Assembly: GCF_002939945.1 (NCBI RefSeq)
Contig: NZ_MDEB01000001.1
Location: 62,001 to 126,000 of the forward strand
DNA length: 64,000 nt
Reading direction: 5' to 3'
From: Xanthomonas arboricola pv. populi
GTDB taxonomy: Bacteria; Pseudomonadota; Gammaproteobacteria; Xanthomonadales; Xanthomonadaceae
A model generated the notes under the pieces. It was given only the letters and a program-made list of their open reading frames with translations. It was not told where the DNA came from and did not search any database. The translations under genes and the position numbers were made by a program. Each line of letters opens with the position of its first letter. Within the stretch, counting starts at the first letter, position 1. Of this stretch, positions 13,249-22,508 are shown piece after piece.

Positions 13249-13749
13249 TTACTTCAGATCGACCACGCGGTTATCCGACAGGCTGCCGGTATCGTCGGTG
13301 ACTGCCGCCATCACGAAATACAGCGCCTTGCCCAGCAGCCCGCTCGGGCCATCCCAATACTCGGCCGATTCGGCGCGCACGTGGATCAGACGCAGGTTCG
13401 CATCGTCCTTGCCGCCTGGAAAAAACACCTTCATTGCCGGCGACCACAGCTGCTCGATCTTGGCGCGGTCATTGACCACGCGTGCGGTACCGGCGACCGA
13501 CACATAGCTGTTCTTCGACGCCGAGGCGTATGCCACATTGACGCGCGGGTCGGCGGCAATCTCTGCCACCTTCGGGCTGTCGGCAGCGGTGGCGAACCAC
13601 AGGTCGCCATCGAACTCGACTTCCTGCGTGCCCAACGGCCGACTCACCAACTTGCCGTCGGCCGATACGGTCGTGAACATCGCGATGTCCACGCCACGGA
13701 TCAATTCCGCCAACTGCTTGATGCTCTCGCTGCGTTCCTGAAATTGCAT
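13249..13749 (-). CDS. Flavin-binding 'general stress protein' (pyridoxamine-oxidase-like fold)
   Basis: This 166-residue split-barrel protein belongs to the general stress protein 26 / Pyrid_ox_like group. A close relative from X. citri is known to bind flavin. Visible features are the FTTVSADGKLVSRPLG strand pair, the DLWFATAADSPKVAEI segment, VNVAYASASKNSYVSV and the C-terminal EYWDGPSG block. No signal peptide is present, so it is cytosolic. The function is probably flavin-dependent reduction or flavin buffering under stress. It lies 60 bp downstream of the luciferase-like oxidoreductase gene on the same strand, so both may respond to the same oxidative cue. Confidence 0.88.
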   Translation of the reverse strand: MQFQERSESIKQLAELIRGVDIAMFTTVSADGKLVSRPLGTQEVEFDGDLWFATAADSPKVAEIAADPRVNVAYASASKNSYVSVAGTARVVNDRAKIEQLWSPAMKVFFPGGKDDANLRLIHVRAESAEYWDGPSGLLGKALYFVMAAVTDDTGSLSDNRVVDLK

Positions 13750-13809
13750 GCTGGTCTTCCCAATGGAGGTGCACGCATCTGAGCGGATCGCCGCGCAAAG
13801 CGACGTGAA

Positions 13810-14811
13810 TCACACAGAGGTCACATCCAGCTCGCGGCAGGCCATGGCGGCGATTTCGAACGAGCGCAAACGCGCGGCATGGTCGTAGATGTTGGCGGTG
13901 AACAGTAGCTCGTCCGGAGTGTGGCGCTCGATGAACTCGGCCACGCCTTGCGCGATCTGCTCGACATCGCCCAGCACCGTGCAGGCCAAGGCACGCTCCA
14001 CGCCGGCACGTTCGTGCGGCTGCCAGAAGCTGTCGATGTCGTCGATCGGCGCGGGAATCTTGCCCGGCTTGCCGCGCCGCAGGTTGACGAAGCTCTGCTG
14101 CTGGGTAGTGAACAGACGGCGTGCCTGTGCTTCGGTCTCCGCGGCCACCACATTCAAGGCCAGCATCACGTGTGGCTTGGCCAACTGCGCGGACGGGCGG
14201 AACTCGCGGCGGTAGATCGCCACCGCCTCGTCCATCGCATCGGGCGCAAAGTGCGAGGCGAACGCGAACGACAGGCCCATCGCTGCGGCCAGCCGTGCAC
14301 TGAACAGGCTGGAACCCAGCAGCCACACCGGCACGTCGAGGCCGCCGCCCGGCACCGCCTGCACCAGTTGCCCCGGCACGACCGGCGCGAAGTAGCGCAA
14401 CAGCTCGGCGACGTCCTGCGGGAAATGGTCGGCGCTGTCGAAGTAGCGACGCAGGGCGCGCGCGGTCGGCTGGTCGGTGCCGGGTGCGCGGCCCAGGCCC
14501 AGGTCGATGCGCTGCGGATATAGCGAGGCCAGCGTGCCGAACTGTTCGGCTACCTGCAGCGGCGCATGGTTGGGCAGCATGATGCCGCCGGCACCGACGC
14601 GGATGGTCTTGGTGCCGCCGGCCACGTGGCCGATCAGCACCGCGGTGGCGGCGCTGGCGATGCCCGGCATGTTGTGGTGCTCGGCCAGCCAGTAACGCTG
14701 GTAGCCCCAGCGCTCGGCGTGCTGGGCCAGGTCGAGCATGTTGGCGAAGGCGTGGGTGGTGTCGCTGCCTTCGCAGACCGGCGCCAGGTCGAGCACGGAA
14801 ATGGGCGTCAT
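13810..14811 (-). CDS. Luciferase-like flavin-dependent oxidoreductase (YhbW-like)
   Basis: This 333-residue protein is a TIM-barrel member of the luciferase-like monooxygenase superfamily, using reduced flavin. Recognisable blocks are the opening [43 protein letters not shown], the phosphate-site segment [13 protein letters not shown] and [23 protein letters not shown]. The subgroup (YhbW-like) has no settled substrate. It is transcribed towards the flavin stress protein 60 bp away. Confidence 0.88.
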   Translation of the reverse strand: MTPISVLDLAPVCEGSDTTHAFANMLDLAQHAERWGYQRYWLAEHHNMPGIASAATAVLIGHVAGGTKTIRVGAGGIMLPNHAPLQVAEQFGTLASLYPQRIDLGLGRAPGTDQPTARALRRYFDSADHFPQDVAELLRYFAPVVPGQLVQAVPGGGLDVPVWLLGSSLFSARLAAAMGLSFAFASHFAPDAMDEAVAIYRREFRPSAQLAKPHVMLALNVVAAETEAQARRLFTTQQQSFVNLRRGKPGKIPAPIDDIDSFWQPHERAGVERALACTVLGDVEQIAQGVAEFIERHTPDELLFTANIYDHAARLRSFEIAAMACRELDVTSV

Positions 14812-15188
14812 CGGATGACTCCGGGGAATGAATGATGTGCAACAGATGGGGCTGACCTGGCGGCTTTGCCACCTGCCCAGGCGGCGCTGGGGGGATTACA
14901 GCATTCCAGTGGTCGAACAACGGGGATGGTTTATGGAGGCGTTACTCCCTTCTCCCCCCGGGAGAAGGTGCCCCGCAGGGGCGGATGAGGGTACGTGCGA
15001 AGCTTGGGGGAGTTTGAGTAAACATGCGGCTTTGCCCCCGTACCCTCACCCCAATCCCTCTCCCGCAGGAGAGAGGCTTTTAGATGCCTGTGGCTGCTGG
15101 TGCGCGAATGCGTCGAGCGCGTCGCGAAGCACAGCTGCTGACCGATCAGATGGCTAGCTATGATGGACATCGCACTGGCAGCGCCCGC
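14812..15188. repeat. Intergenic region with inverted REP-like repeats
   Basis: A unit at about 14947-14991 is the reverse orientation of those near 1832 and 6231: CCTTCTCCCCCCGGGAGAAGG, then the GC-rich middle, then CGGATGAGGGT. A second unit at 15041-15076 matches the 1607 unit in reverse (ACCCTCACCCC, then CCCTCTCCC and GAGAGAGG). Between the divergent oxidoreductase and MFS genes these flank any promoter. No gene is evident, although in-frame upstream starts for the MFS gene fall in its right end. Confidence 0.7.
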
Positions 15189-16598
15189 ATGACGATGGCT
15201 TCGACCGCTTCGCTTGACTCCGCTTCCGACACCCTGCACATCGCCGCGCGGATCGATCGGCTGCCGGCCAGCGCCACGCTGTGGCGGCTGGTCGGCCTGC
15301 TCGCGCTGGGCGGATTTTTCGAGTTGTACGATCTGTTCCAGACCGCCTACATCAGCCCCGGGCTGATCCGCGACGGCATCTTCGCCAGCGGTACCGATGG
15401 CGCGTTCGGCATGTCCGACCAGGCCGCGTTCGCGGCGGCGACGTTTCTGGGCCTGTTCGTCGGCGCCGCCCTGTTGAGTCCGCTCGCCGACCGCTTCGGG
15501 CGCCGGCCGGTGTTCACCTTCGCCTTGATCTGGTACACCGCCGCGACCGTGGCGATGGGCCTGCAGGACACCGCCACCGGCGTCATCGTGCTGCGCCTGG
15601 TGGTCGGGATCGGCCTGGGCATCGAGCTGGTCACCATCGACACCTATCTGTCTGAGCTGGCACCGCGGCATATGCGCAGCGCGGCCTTCGCGTTCGCGTT
15701 CTTCGTGCAGTTTCTGGCGGTGCCTGCGGTGGCGCTGACCGCCTGGTTGCTGGTGCCGCACGCACCGCTGGGGGTGAGCGGATGGCGCTGGGTGGTGTTG
15801 CTGAGCGGGGTGTTTGCGCTGGCGATCTGGTGGCTGCGCAGCCGTTTGCCGGAATCCGCCCGTTGGCTGGCGGCGCAAGGACGCCATGCCGACGCCGATG
15901 CGGTGCTGAGCCAGCTCGAAGCGCGCTGCGCGCGCGATCTGGGCGCGCCCCTGGCCGCACCGCAGTTGCTTGCCCCCTCGCCGGCCGGCGACATGCAGAC
16001 AGCAGTGCTGTGGCGTACGCCGTATCGCGGGCGCATCGGCATGCTGGTGGTGTTCCACATCTTTCAGGCGATCGGCTTTTTCGGCTTCGGCAACTGGCTG
16101 CCGGCACTGATCTCGGCGCAAGGCACCGGCGTGACCAAGAGCCTGGGCTATTCCTTTGCGATTTCGCTGGCCTACCCACTGGCACCGCTGCTGTTGCTGC
16201 GCTTTGCGCAGCGCTGGGAAAACAAATGGCAGATCACCGCATCGGCCCTGGGCGCAGTGCTGTTCGGCGTGCTGTTTTCGCAACAGCATCAGGCGATCGG
16301 CATGGTGGTGTGCGGGGCGACGATCGCGTTCTGCAATGCCTGGATGAGCTTTGCCTATCACGGCTATCAGGCCGAGCTGTTCCCCACCGGGCTGCGCGCG
16401 CGGGCGGTGGGCTTTTGCTATTCCTTCAGCCGTCTTTCCACCGCGGTGAGCAGCGTGCTGATCGGCTGGCTGCTCGCACAGGTCGGCAGCCATGGTGTGC
16501 TGGCCTTTATCGTGATCAGCATGTCGATCGTGGCCAGCGTAATTGCGCTGCTGGGCCCGCGCACGCGCAATCGGGCGCTGGAGGAGATTGCCGGTTGA
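15189..16598 (+). CDS. MFS transporter (sugar/metabolite:H+ symporter type)
   Basis: This 469-residue major facilitator protein has twelve hydrophobic segments. The first loop carries LADRFGRRPVF, the MFS loop 2-3 signature, and FFELYDLF and YLSELAPRHMR are typical of the sugar-transporter/AAHS-type subgroup. The substrate cannot be told from sequence. The ATG at 15189 is a conservative choice; an ATG at 15150 or a start further upstream would only add polar residues. It is convergent with the ABC transporter gene 33 bp away. Confidence 0.85.
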   Translation: MTMASTASLDSASDTLHIAARIDRLPASATLWRLVGLLALGGFFELYDLFQTAYISPGLIRDGIFASGTDGAFGMSDQAAFAAATFLGLFVGAALLSPLADRFGRRPVFTFALIWYTAATVAMGLQDTATGVIVLRLVVGIGLGIELVTIDTYLSELAPRHMRSAAFAFAFFVQFLAVPAVALTAWLLVPHAPLGVSGWRWVVLLSGVFALAIWWLRSRLPESARWLAAQGRHADADAVLSQLEARCARDLGAPLAAPQLLAPSPAGDMQTAVLWRTPYRGRIGMLVVFHIFQAIGFFGFGNWLPALISAQGTGVTKSLGYSFAISLAYPLAPLLLLRFAQRWENKWQITASALGAVLFGVLFSQQHQAIGMVVCGATIAFCNAWMSFAYHGYQAELFPTGLRARAVGFCYSFSRLSTAVSSVLIGWLLAQVGSHGVLAFIVISMSIVASVIALLGPRTRNRALEEIAG

Positions 16599-16630
16599 TC
16601 GCGGTGCCGACGCGACCACGCCACGTGGCA

Positions 16631-18355
16631 TCACGCGCCTGAGCTTGCACCCGCATCGGCGCGGACAGCGGTCTGCGCGCCTAGCGCAATGCCCAAGACA
16701 ACCGTGCGATCGGCCACCGCAGCCAGGCTGGTGCGATGCGAGACCACCACCAGCGCGGTCTGCGGCAGGCGTTGCCGCAGCATGCACAACACCTGGTGTT
16801 CGGCCTCCGCATCCAGTGCGCTGGTGGCCTCGTCCAGCACCGCCAGGGTCGGCTGGCGCAACAGCACCTGGGCCAGCAGCAGGCGCTGCGCTTCGCCGCC
16901 GGACAGCCGCCCGTCCGGGCCGTTGATCAAGCTGTCCAGGCCTTGCCCGTCGCGCCGCAGACGCGTGCTCAAGCCGACGTCTCCGAGCACCTCCCACATG
17001 CGCGCATCGGGGGTGCCGGGCAACGCCCAGTCCAGGCACGCGCGGACCGTGCGCTGCCACGGCCGCACCCCCTGGCCGAGGTAGGCACTATGCCGTACCA
17101 GGGCGCGATAAGAGGCAAAATCCAGCCGGCGCCCGGCCATGTGCGCGGTGAACTGCGCGGGCGGGGTCTGACCCGAGAGCACGTCCATCAGACTGCTCTT
17201 GCCGATGCCGGAGGGCCCGACGACCAAGGTCAGTTCGCCGGGCAGCAGCAGCATCGGCTCGAAATCGAGCCTGGGCAATGGCGGTGCCAGGCCGATATGT
17301 TCCAGATGCACGGCTGCCGGCAACGGTTGTGCCGGCGCGGCCGACGTGTGCGTACGCGTCGTGCCCAGCTCCACATAGCGCCGCCACAACTGCAGCGCCG
17401 GCCAGGCCGAGCGCAGTTGCTGCACGCTCTGGCGGGTACTGACCAGATACGGCAGCAGGCGCCCGAGCAGCAGGCTGACGGTGATCAGCGCAGCGCGGTC
17501 CGCGCCCTGCCACAGATTGGCCAGCACCAGGATGCAGGCGATTGCAGCCACCGCAGTGGCTTCGAGCAGCAGCCGGCTGCCCGCCACCAGCGCCTGCTGC
17601 TGCGCATAGCCCTGCCCCAGCCGAGCGGAAATGCGCTCGTAATGGCGGGTTTCCAGCGCTTCGCGCTGGAACGAGCGCACATGCCGCAGGCGACGCGGAA
17701 AGTCTTCGCTCAACCAGAACAGCCGGGTCATGTCGGCCACGTAATCGCGGCTGATGCGCGCCTGTTTGTCGCTGCTGGAGATGCGCAAGCCCAGCCACGC
17801 CAGCCCCAGTAGCAGCGGCGCCGCCATCAGCAACGCAGGAGCGATCATGACCGCGATGCAGATGCTCACCAGGGCGGTCGTGCCGGCCACCAGCAGCTGC
17901 AAGGCCGCACTGAACCCCTGGGTGGCGATTTCGATGTTGTAGGTCAGCACATTGGCGATTTCCGCCGAGCTGGCGCCGGACAAGGCCGGCAGCGGCGCAT
18001 CGATCAAGGCGGCATGCACACGCTGCCGCAGCCCGATCGCGTAGCGGCTGGTCAGCCGCGCGGCCAGCCCTGCGCTATGCCAACGCAATGCGGCAAACAC
18101 CAGGCTGACAGCGACGAACAGCGCCACCGGCATCGCCAGACCATCCGGTAACGCCAGCGCGTAGCCGGTCAGGCGGACGGCGTGCCCAGGCTGCACCAGC
18201 GGCACCAGGCTGACCGCAACGATGCTGCCGGCCAGAGCCGCAAGCAGCGACAGGCCGACGTAGAGCGCGATGGTCGACACATCCGCCGGCACCAGCGTGC
18301 CGACGAAATCGCGCCACATCGCGCGCATGGGCTTGAGATCCGCAGCGGCGCGCAT
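16631..18355 (-). CDS. ABC exporter (fused transmembrane and ATPase domains)
   Basis: This 574-residue half-transporter has six transmembrane segments (about 25-310) and a C-terminal nucleotide-binding domain (about 340-560) with Walker A GPSGIGKSS, signature LSGGEAQR, Walker B LAVLDEATSALDAE and H-loop VVVSHRT. There is no peptidase C39 domain, so any leader would be removed by another enzyme or retained. It lies 84 bp downstream of the HprK-like kinase gene on the same strand, so it probably exports the product of the kinase/radical SAM/nucleotidyltransferase module. The ATG at 18355 is preferred; a GTG at 18364 would add three residues. Confidence 0.88.
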   Translation of the reverse strand: MRAAADLKPMRAMWRDFVGTLVPADVSTIALYVGLSLLAALAGSIVAVSLVPLVQPGHAVRLTGYALALPDGLAMPVALFVAVSLVFAALRWHSAGLAARLTSRYAIGLRQRVHAALIDAPLPALSGASSAEIANVLTYNIEIATQGFSAALQLLVAGTTALVSICIAVMIAPALLMAAPLLLGLAWLGLRISSSDKQARISRDYVADMTRLFWLSEDFPRRLRHVRSFQREALETRHYERISARLGQGYAQQQALVAGSRLLLEATAVAAIACILVLANLWQGADRAALITVSLLLGRLLPYLVSTRQSVQQLRSAWPALQLWRRYVELGTTRTHTSAAPAQPLPAAVHLEHIGLAPPLPRLDFEPMLLLPGELTLVVGPSGIGKSSLMDVLSGQTPPAQFTAHMAGRRLDFASYRALVRHSAYLGQGVRPWQRTVRACLDWALPGTPDARMWEVLGDVGLSTRLRRDGQGLDSLINGPDGRLSGGEAQRLLLAQVLLRQPTLAVLDEATSALDAEAEHQVLCMLRQRLPQTALVVVSHRTSLAAVADRTVVLGIALGAQTAVRADAGASSGA

Positions 18356-18439
18356 CTCAGTCACGCCTGACGCGCACTGTGGGATGCGGCATGGCGTTGA
18401 CCCGGCAGGCGACGCTCCGCTGCCGCGTTGCGTGTGCGC

Positions 18440-19501
18440 TCACCGCAACACCTGCAACAGCGCGTCCACCGAGGCCTGCGGATGTGCCCCGCGGCGCAGG
18501 GTGAACATGCCGATGCGCTGTACCTGTTCGACAAAGCGCTGCCAGCCCGGTTGGCCGGCCGCATATGGCTGGTCGCCTGCCAGGCAATCGGCGATGCGTT
18601 CGGCCGGCACCGCCAGCAACGGCTGTGCGGGATCGCTCGCCGGCGTTGCGGACAGCATCACCACCGCACACAACTGCAGGGGCGCGCGCGCCAGCTGCGC
18701 GCGGCCGTGGCGGATATCGATCTCGAACTTTTCCACGCCGCTGCGGCGGCGGATGGTCGGCGAGGCGCTGATCCACGCGCGGGTCTGCGCGTCGACCAGG
18801 CCCAGCGCGCCGGCGCGCAGATGCAGGAAATTGGCGACGCCGGTGGTGAGCAGGCTCTCCGGCGCCACGAACACGCCGTCTTCGGCGATGAAGTCCAGGC
18901 CATGCAACAGGCTGTGCAGCGCCAGGGTCGATTTGCCGGCGCCACTGGCGCCGAGCAACAGCACGCTGCGTCCCTGTCGGCCCACGCAGGCGCCATGCAA
19001 CGGCACCAGGCCCATGCCGCGTGCGGCCAGCAGGAACACGGCAAATTCGATCAGCTCATAACGCACGTGATAGGCGTGGGCGAGCATGTCGTCGGAGACC
19101 ACCAGCATGGCGCGGCGCGCGGGCACCGACAGCATTAGGTAATTGCAGGCATCCATGACGCCGCACAGCAGGCCGCCGCTGGCGTGGGTGCGCACCGGTG
19201 GCGGTTCTGCGCTGGGTGGCGCATGCCCACGCGACAGCAGATCCAGCGTGACATGGAACTCCGGCGCACCCGGCAGGCGATGTGCGGGCAGGCCTGCGTA
19301 GGCAAGGTCCACCAACGCCAGTAGCGCCTCGCTGTCGCTTTCGAAGTGAAACAGCGCGCCGAGGATCTGCCGGCGCACGCAATGCCGACGCGGCCGATGT
19401 TCGCCGAAGGGATCTGCTGCCGCTGCCGCCGCATCCGGCGCGCCGGAGCGTGCGTCATTGCCCACCGGCATCAATTGCGCCAACGCAGCCGACTGCGGCA
19501 T
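18440..19501 (-). CDS. HprK-related kinase (HprK-rel-A-like)
   Basis: This 353-residue protein has a C-terminal HPr-kinase-like domain with P-loop GASGAGKST (about 184-192) preceded by the PLHGACVGRQGRSVLLL strand and followed by FIAEDGVFV, the usual layout of HprK-related kinases. The roughly 170-residue N-terminal region is not a recognised HPr-binding domain. Relatives occur in predicted peptide-modification loci ('HPr-rel-A system') and as tailoring kinases in some lasso-peptide clusters. I chose the ATG at 19501 because a promoter-like motif of the sigma regulon ends 30 bp upstream; a longer frame opening at 19642 would start before that promoter. It is divergent from the radical SAM gene and followed by the ABC exporter. 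Confidence 0.82.
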   Translation of the reverse strand: MPQSAALAQLMPVGNDARSGAPDAAAAAADPFGEHRPRRHCVRRQILGALFHFESDSEALLALVDLAYAGLPAHRLPGAPEFHVTLDLLSRGHAPPSAEPPPVRTHASGGLLCGVMDACNYLMLSVPARRAMLVVSDDMLAHAYHVRYELIEFAVFLLAARGMGLVPLHGACVGRQGRSVLLLGASGAGKSTLALHSLLHGLDFIAEDGVFVAPESLLTTGVANFLHLRAGALGLVDAQTRAWISASPTIRRRSGVEKFEIDIRHGRAQLARAPLQLCAVVMLSATPASDPAQPLLAVPAERIADCLAGDQPYAAGQPGWQRFVEQVQRIGMFTLRRGAHPQASVDALLQVLR

Positions 19502-19531
19502 GCCTTTCCATCCATTGCATCGATCAGCCGG

Positions 19532-19560
19532 TATGTGCCGATCGGCAAGAGAAAGGTTGC
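19532..19560 (-). promoter_or_regulatory. Putative ECF promoter P1 for the kinase and ABC exporter genes
   Basis: Reading leftward: GCAACC-TTTC at 19560-19551, then CACATA at 19537-19532, with exactly 17 bases between GCAACC and CAC. The same layout occurs at five other intergenic sites in this window. It sits 30 bp before the kinase ATG. Confidence 0.75.
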
Positions 19561-19616
19561 CCCGCGCGCATCGGCACGCATGCCCAATGCAAGCCAACGA
19601 CCGGGCGCGAATCGGC

Positions 19617-19645
19617 GCAACCAAAGCCGCCCGCATCCGCACCTA
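19617..19645 (+). promoter_or_regulatory. Putative ECF promoter P5 for the radical SAM and nucleotidyltransferase genes
   Basis: GCAACC at 19617-19622 and CACCTA at 19640-19645 with a 17-base spacer. The bases after GCAACC are AAAG rather than the TTTC of the four strongest sites, so this is a weaker match. It is 75 bp before the radical SAM ATG and divergent from P1. Confidence 0.6.
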
Positions 19646-19720
19646 CTGCCGAGCCGAATGCCGGTGTCTGCGCACGCCGCCGCTGCGCCCACCTGGCGAC
19701 AGAACGAGAGCCTTGTGCAG

Positions 19721-21211
19721 ATGCTAAAGATCCAGGTCAGTCATTCGTATTTCCTGCGTTACGATCCCAAGCAATGGGAGCGCGGCAAGCCATATCCACC
19801 GCTGGCGACGCTGCAGGTCGCGGCATTGCTGCGCGAACGTGGCCATGCACTGAGTCTGTTCGACGCGATGCTGGCCGACGACGTGCAGGACTACACCGGC
19901 GCCTTGCACCAGGCGCAGCCGGATGTGGTGGTGTTCTACGAAGACAACTTCAACTTTCTCACCAAGATGTGCCTGAGCCGGATGCGCGAGGCCGCCTGCC
20001 GCATGATCGCGCAGGCGCGTGCTGCCGGTTGCCGCGTGCTGGTCGCCGGCTCCGATGCGTCCGACAACCCGGACGTATTCCTGGACGCCGGCGCGCATGC
20101 GGTGCTGGTCGGCGAAGGGATCGCACCGCTGATCGAACTGATCGAGCGACTGGAAGCGACGCCGGATATCGACGTCGACGCCTGGCTGGCAGGCGTGGCA
20201 CGTATCGCCACCGCACAGCCTGCCGCAACGCGCGTGCATCCCGGCGCGCAGCCGCCGGATGCGCGCCTGAGCGGTCTGCCGGCCTGGGACCTGGTCGATA
20301 TGCCGCGCTATCAGCGTTTCTGGCAGCAACGGCACGGCTATTTCAGCCTGAACATGGCCGCCTCGCGCGGTTGCCCGTTTCGCTGCAACTGGTGCGCCAA
20401 ACCAATCTGGGGCAATCACTACAAGCGCCGCGATGCAGAAGACGTGGCTGCCGAAATGATCCATCTCAAGCGCAGCTTCCAGCCCGATCACCTCTGGATG
20501 GCCGATGACATCTTCGGCTTCCATATCGATTGGGTGGAAACCTTTGCGCAACGCCTGAGCGAGGCCGATGGCGCGATCCCGTTCACCATCCAGACCCGTG
20601 CCGACCTGGCCAGCGAACGCATGGCCGCTGCGCTTGCGCGCGCCGGCTGCGCCGAGGCCTGGCTGGGCGCCGAAAGCGGCAGCCAGCGCATCCTGGACAA
20701 GATGACCAAGGGCACCGAGGTTGGCGAGGTGATCGCCGCACGCCAGCGCCTGGGTGCGCACGGCATCCGCGTGGGCTTGTTCATTCAACTCGGCTACCTG
20801 GGCGAAGAACTCGAGGACATCCTGGCCACGCGCGCACTGGTGACGCAGGCCAACCCGGACATCATCGGCGTCAGCGTGTCCTATCCCCTGCCCGGCACCA
20901 AGTTCTACGAGGAAGTGAAGAACCAGCTGGGCGGCAAGACCCATTGGCAGGACAGCGACGACCTGGCGATGATGTTCCATGGCGCCTACGACTCGGAGTT
21001 CTACCGCAGCGTGCGCGACCTGCTACATACGCAGGTCGACCTGCAACAGGCGCGCGCCACGCTGGGCGCCGATGCGTTTGCGCAGGGCTCGTACACGCTG
21101 GAAGCGCGCTGGTCCGCCTTGATCGCCAGCGAACGGCAGCATCGCACCGAGCCGCTGGTCAGCGCTGCCGCACGGCAGCCGCGCCAGTTGGGCAGCGTGC
21201 TGGTCGGCTAG
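19721..21211 (+). CDS. B12-binding-domain radical SAM protein
   Basis: This 496-residue enzyme has an N-terminal cobalamin-binding-type domain (about 1-150, with TLQVAALLRERGHALSLFD and the VVFYEDNFNFL strand) and a radical SAM core. Cys218, Cys222 and Cys225 in RGCPFRCNWCAKPIWG bind the 4Fe-4S cluster; GAESGSQRILDKM is the typical later core motif. A DxHxxG cobalamin ligand is not obvious. Such enzymes do methylations or C-C bond chemistry; the substrate is unknown. The ATG at 19721 follows GAGAG and begins with the conserved LKIQVSHS strand; in-frame extension upstream is low quality. It is followed by the nucleotidyltransferase gene 57 bp on. Confidence 0.86.
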   Translation: MLKIQVSHSYFLRYDPKQWERGKPYPPLATLQVAALLRERGHALSLFDAMLADDVQDYTGALHQAQPDVVVFYEDNFNFLTKMCLSRMREAACRMIAQARAAGCRVLVAGSDASDNPDVFLDAGAHAVLVGEGIAPLIELIERLEATPDIDVDAWLAGVARIATAQPAATRVHPGAQPPDARLSGLPAWDLVDMPRYQRFWQQRHGYFSLNMAASRGCPFRCNWCAKPIWGNHYKRRDAEDVAAEMIHLKRSFQPDHLWMADDIFGFHIDWVETFAQRLSEADGAIPFTIQTRADLASERMAAALARAGCAEAWLGAESGSQRILDKMTKGTEVGEVIAARQRLGAHGIRVGLFIQLGYLGEELEDILATRALVTQANPDIIGVSVSYPLPGTKFYEEVKNQLGGKTHWQDSDDLAMMFHGAYDSEFYRSVRDLLHTQVDLQQARATLGADAFAQGSYTLEARWSALIASERQHRTEPLVSAAARQPRQLGSVLVG

Positions 21212-21268
21212 CGCGCAACGCGCCGATCTCGCTTCCCACCCTCACCTCGCCTTTCGGATCACAGCCGC

Positions 21269-22483
21269 ATGCAGCCTTCCCTTCGCACCATCAAGTACGG
21301 CCTGCGCACGGCCACCGAACGGCTGGCCCGGGAATTGGCGCAGCCCGGTGAAGCGGTGCCGCAGTGGGACCGGCTGCAATGGCAACTGGCCGCGGCAACG
21401 GCGGCAGCGCATGGCGTGTCGCCGCTGCTGCAACGCCGCTCGTTGTGGCAGAACGCCGACTGGACCGCGTTTCTGAGTGAGCAACGCAGCCATGTCGAAG
21501 ACCGCCATCGGCGCATCGCGCTGTTGCTGGCACGCATCGACGCGGCAGCGCGTGCGGCCGGCATCGCCCTGGTCGGTCTCAAGGGCACCGCCTTGCATCG
21601 GCTCGGCGTCTATCTGCCCGGCGATCGGCCGATGGCCGATATCGATCTGCTGGTGGCGCCGGAGGATGCGCCCGCGGCGGCGGCGCTGTTGTGCGAACTC
21701 GGTTACGTGGCCTGCTTCGAACAATGGAAGCACCAGGTGTTCAAGCCGCTGCATGGCGAGGCGGTCGCGGGACTGGGCGAGCATCGCGATGCGCCGATCA
21801 ATCTCGAGCTGCATACCCGCATCCAGGAACGCCTGCCGCTGCGCAGCGTGGACATCACCGCGCGCATCCTGCCGGAGCGTCCGCAGCCGGGATTGAACCC
21901 TTACCCGTCGGTCGGCGCGCTGATGTGCCACCTGCTGCTGCATGCGGCCGGCGGCATCTGCCACCGCAGCATCCGCCTGATGCATCTGCATGACCTCGCA
22001 CTGCTGGCCACGCGCATGGGGCCGCGTGACTGGGAACAGTTGTGGGACGACCCGGCCGTGGCGCCGTGGTGGGCGCTGCCGCCGCTGCTGCTGCTGCAAC
22101 GCTATTACCGCAGCGTGGTGCCACCGGCGGTGATGGCGCGGCTGCAGGCCGATTGCCCGCACGTGCTGCGCATGCGTGCGGCCCGCCAGACCCTGACCAG
22201 TGCCTCGTGCTCCAACCTGTGGTTGTCGGCCCTGCCCGGCATCGAATGGTCACGCTCGCTGGGCGATGCGCGGGAATACCTGCGCAACCGGGTGGTCCCG
22301 ACGGCCGAGAGCCGCAAGGAACGTGCGGACATGCTGCAGACCCAGTTGTGGCTCCAGGGCCAGCCATGGGTGCGGCAGACCCAGTTGCGCCGGGTGATGA
22401 CGCGCCTGACCCGGCCGGTGCCGCGCACCGACATGCTGTATGTGGTGCGTGCGGCGCTGGACGGCTACCTGCAGCCAGCCTGA
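21269..22483 (+). CDS. Uncharacterised nucleotidyltransferase (PF14907-type)
   Basis: This 404-residue protein shows the hallmark of the NTP_transf_5 family in VGLKGTALHRLGVYLPG followed by RPMADIDLLV, where the D-x-D pair is the metal site of the nucleotidyltransferase fold. The remainder is helical, with HTRIQERLPL and MCHLLLHAAGG typical of the family. Members are found beside HprK-like kinases, PqqD-like proteins and ABC exporters in predicted peptide-modification clusters and some lasso-peptide clusters. The acceptor is unknown. No signal peptide is present, so it is cytosolic. It ends convergently with the polysaccharide cluster. Confidence 0.82.
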   Translation: MQPSLRTIKYGLRTATERLARELAQPGEAVPQWDRLQWQLAAATAAAHGVSPLLQRRSLWQNADWTAFLSEQRSHVEDRHRRIALLLARIDAAARAAGIALVGLKGTALHRLGVYLPGDRPMADIDLLVAPEDAPAAAALLCELGYVACFEQWKHQVFKPLHGEAVAGLGEHRDAPINLELHTRIQERLPLRSVDITARILPERPQPGLNPYPSVGALMCHLLLHAAGGICHRSIRLMHLHDLALLATRMGPRDWEQLWDDPAVAPWWALPPLLLLQRYYRSVVPPAVMARLQADCPHVLRMRAARQTLTSASCSNLWLSALPGIEWSRSLGDAREYLRNRVVPTAESRKERADMLQTQLWLQGQPWVRQTQLRRVMTRLTRPVPRTDMLYVVRAALDGYLQPA

Positions 22484-22508
22484 GCGCGGCTGACACCACT
22501 GCCGCGCT
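22483..22508 (+). terminator. Hairpin after the nucleotidyltransferase gene
   Basis: AGCGCGGC and GCCGCGCT are separated by ten bases and begin on the last base of the stop codon. There is no U tract, so terminator function is only plausible. The rest of the gap to 22773 separates convergent genes and holds no evident gene; in particular I find no convincing small precursor or PqqD-like frame. Confidence 0.45.

Noticed and set aside
13469..14920. A long minus-strand open frame overlapping the luciferase-like gene
   Set aside because: It is an arginine- and alanine-rich out-of-frame shadow of the gene at 13810-14811; no domain is visible.
14931..17060. A 709-codon minus-strand open frame over the MFS gene
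   Set aside because: Composition (His, Arg, Gln rich) is typical of an antisense shadow in high-GC DNA; the plus-strand MFS protein is clearly real.
19502..19642. Longer N-terminus for the HprK-like kinase starting at 19642
   Set aside because: It would begin upstream of the sigma-type promoter at 19560-19532 and adds low-complexity residues.
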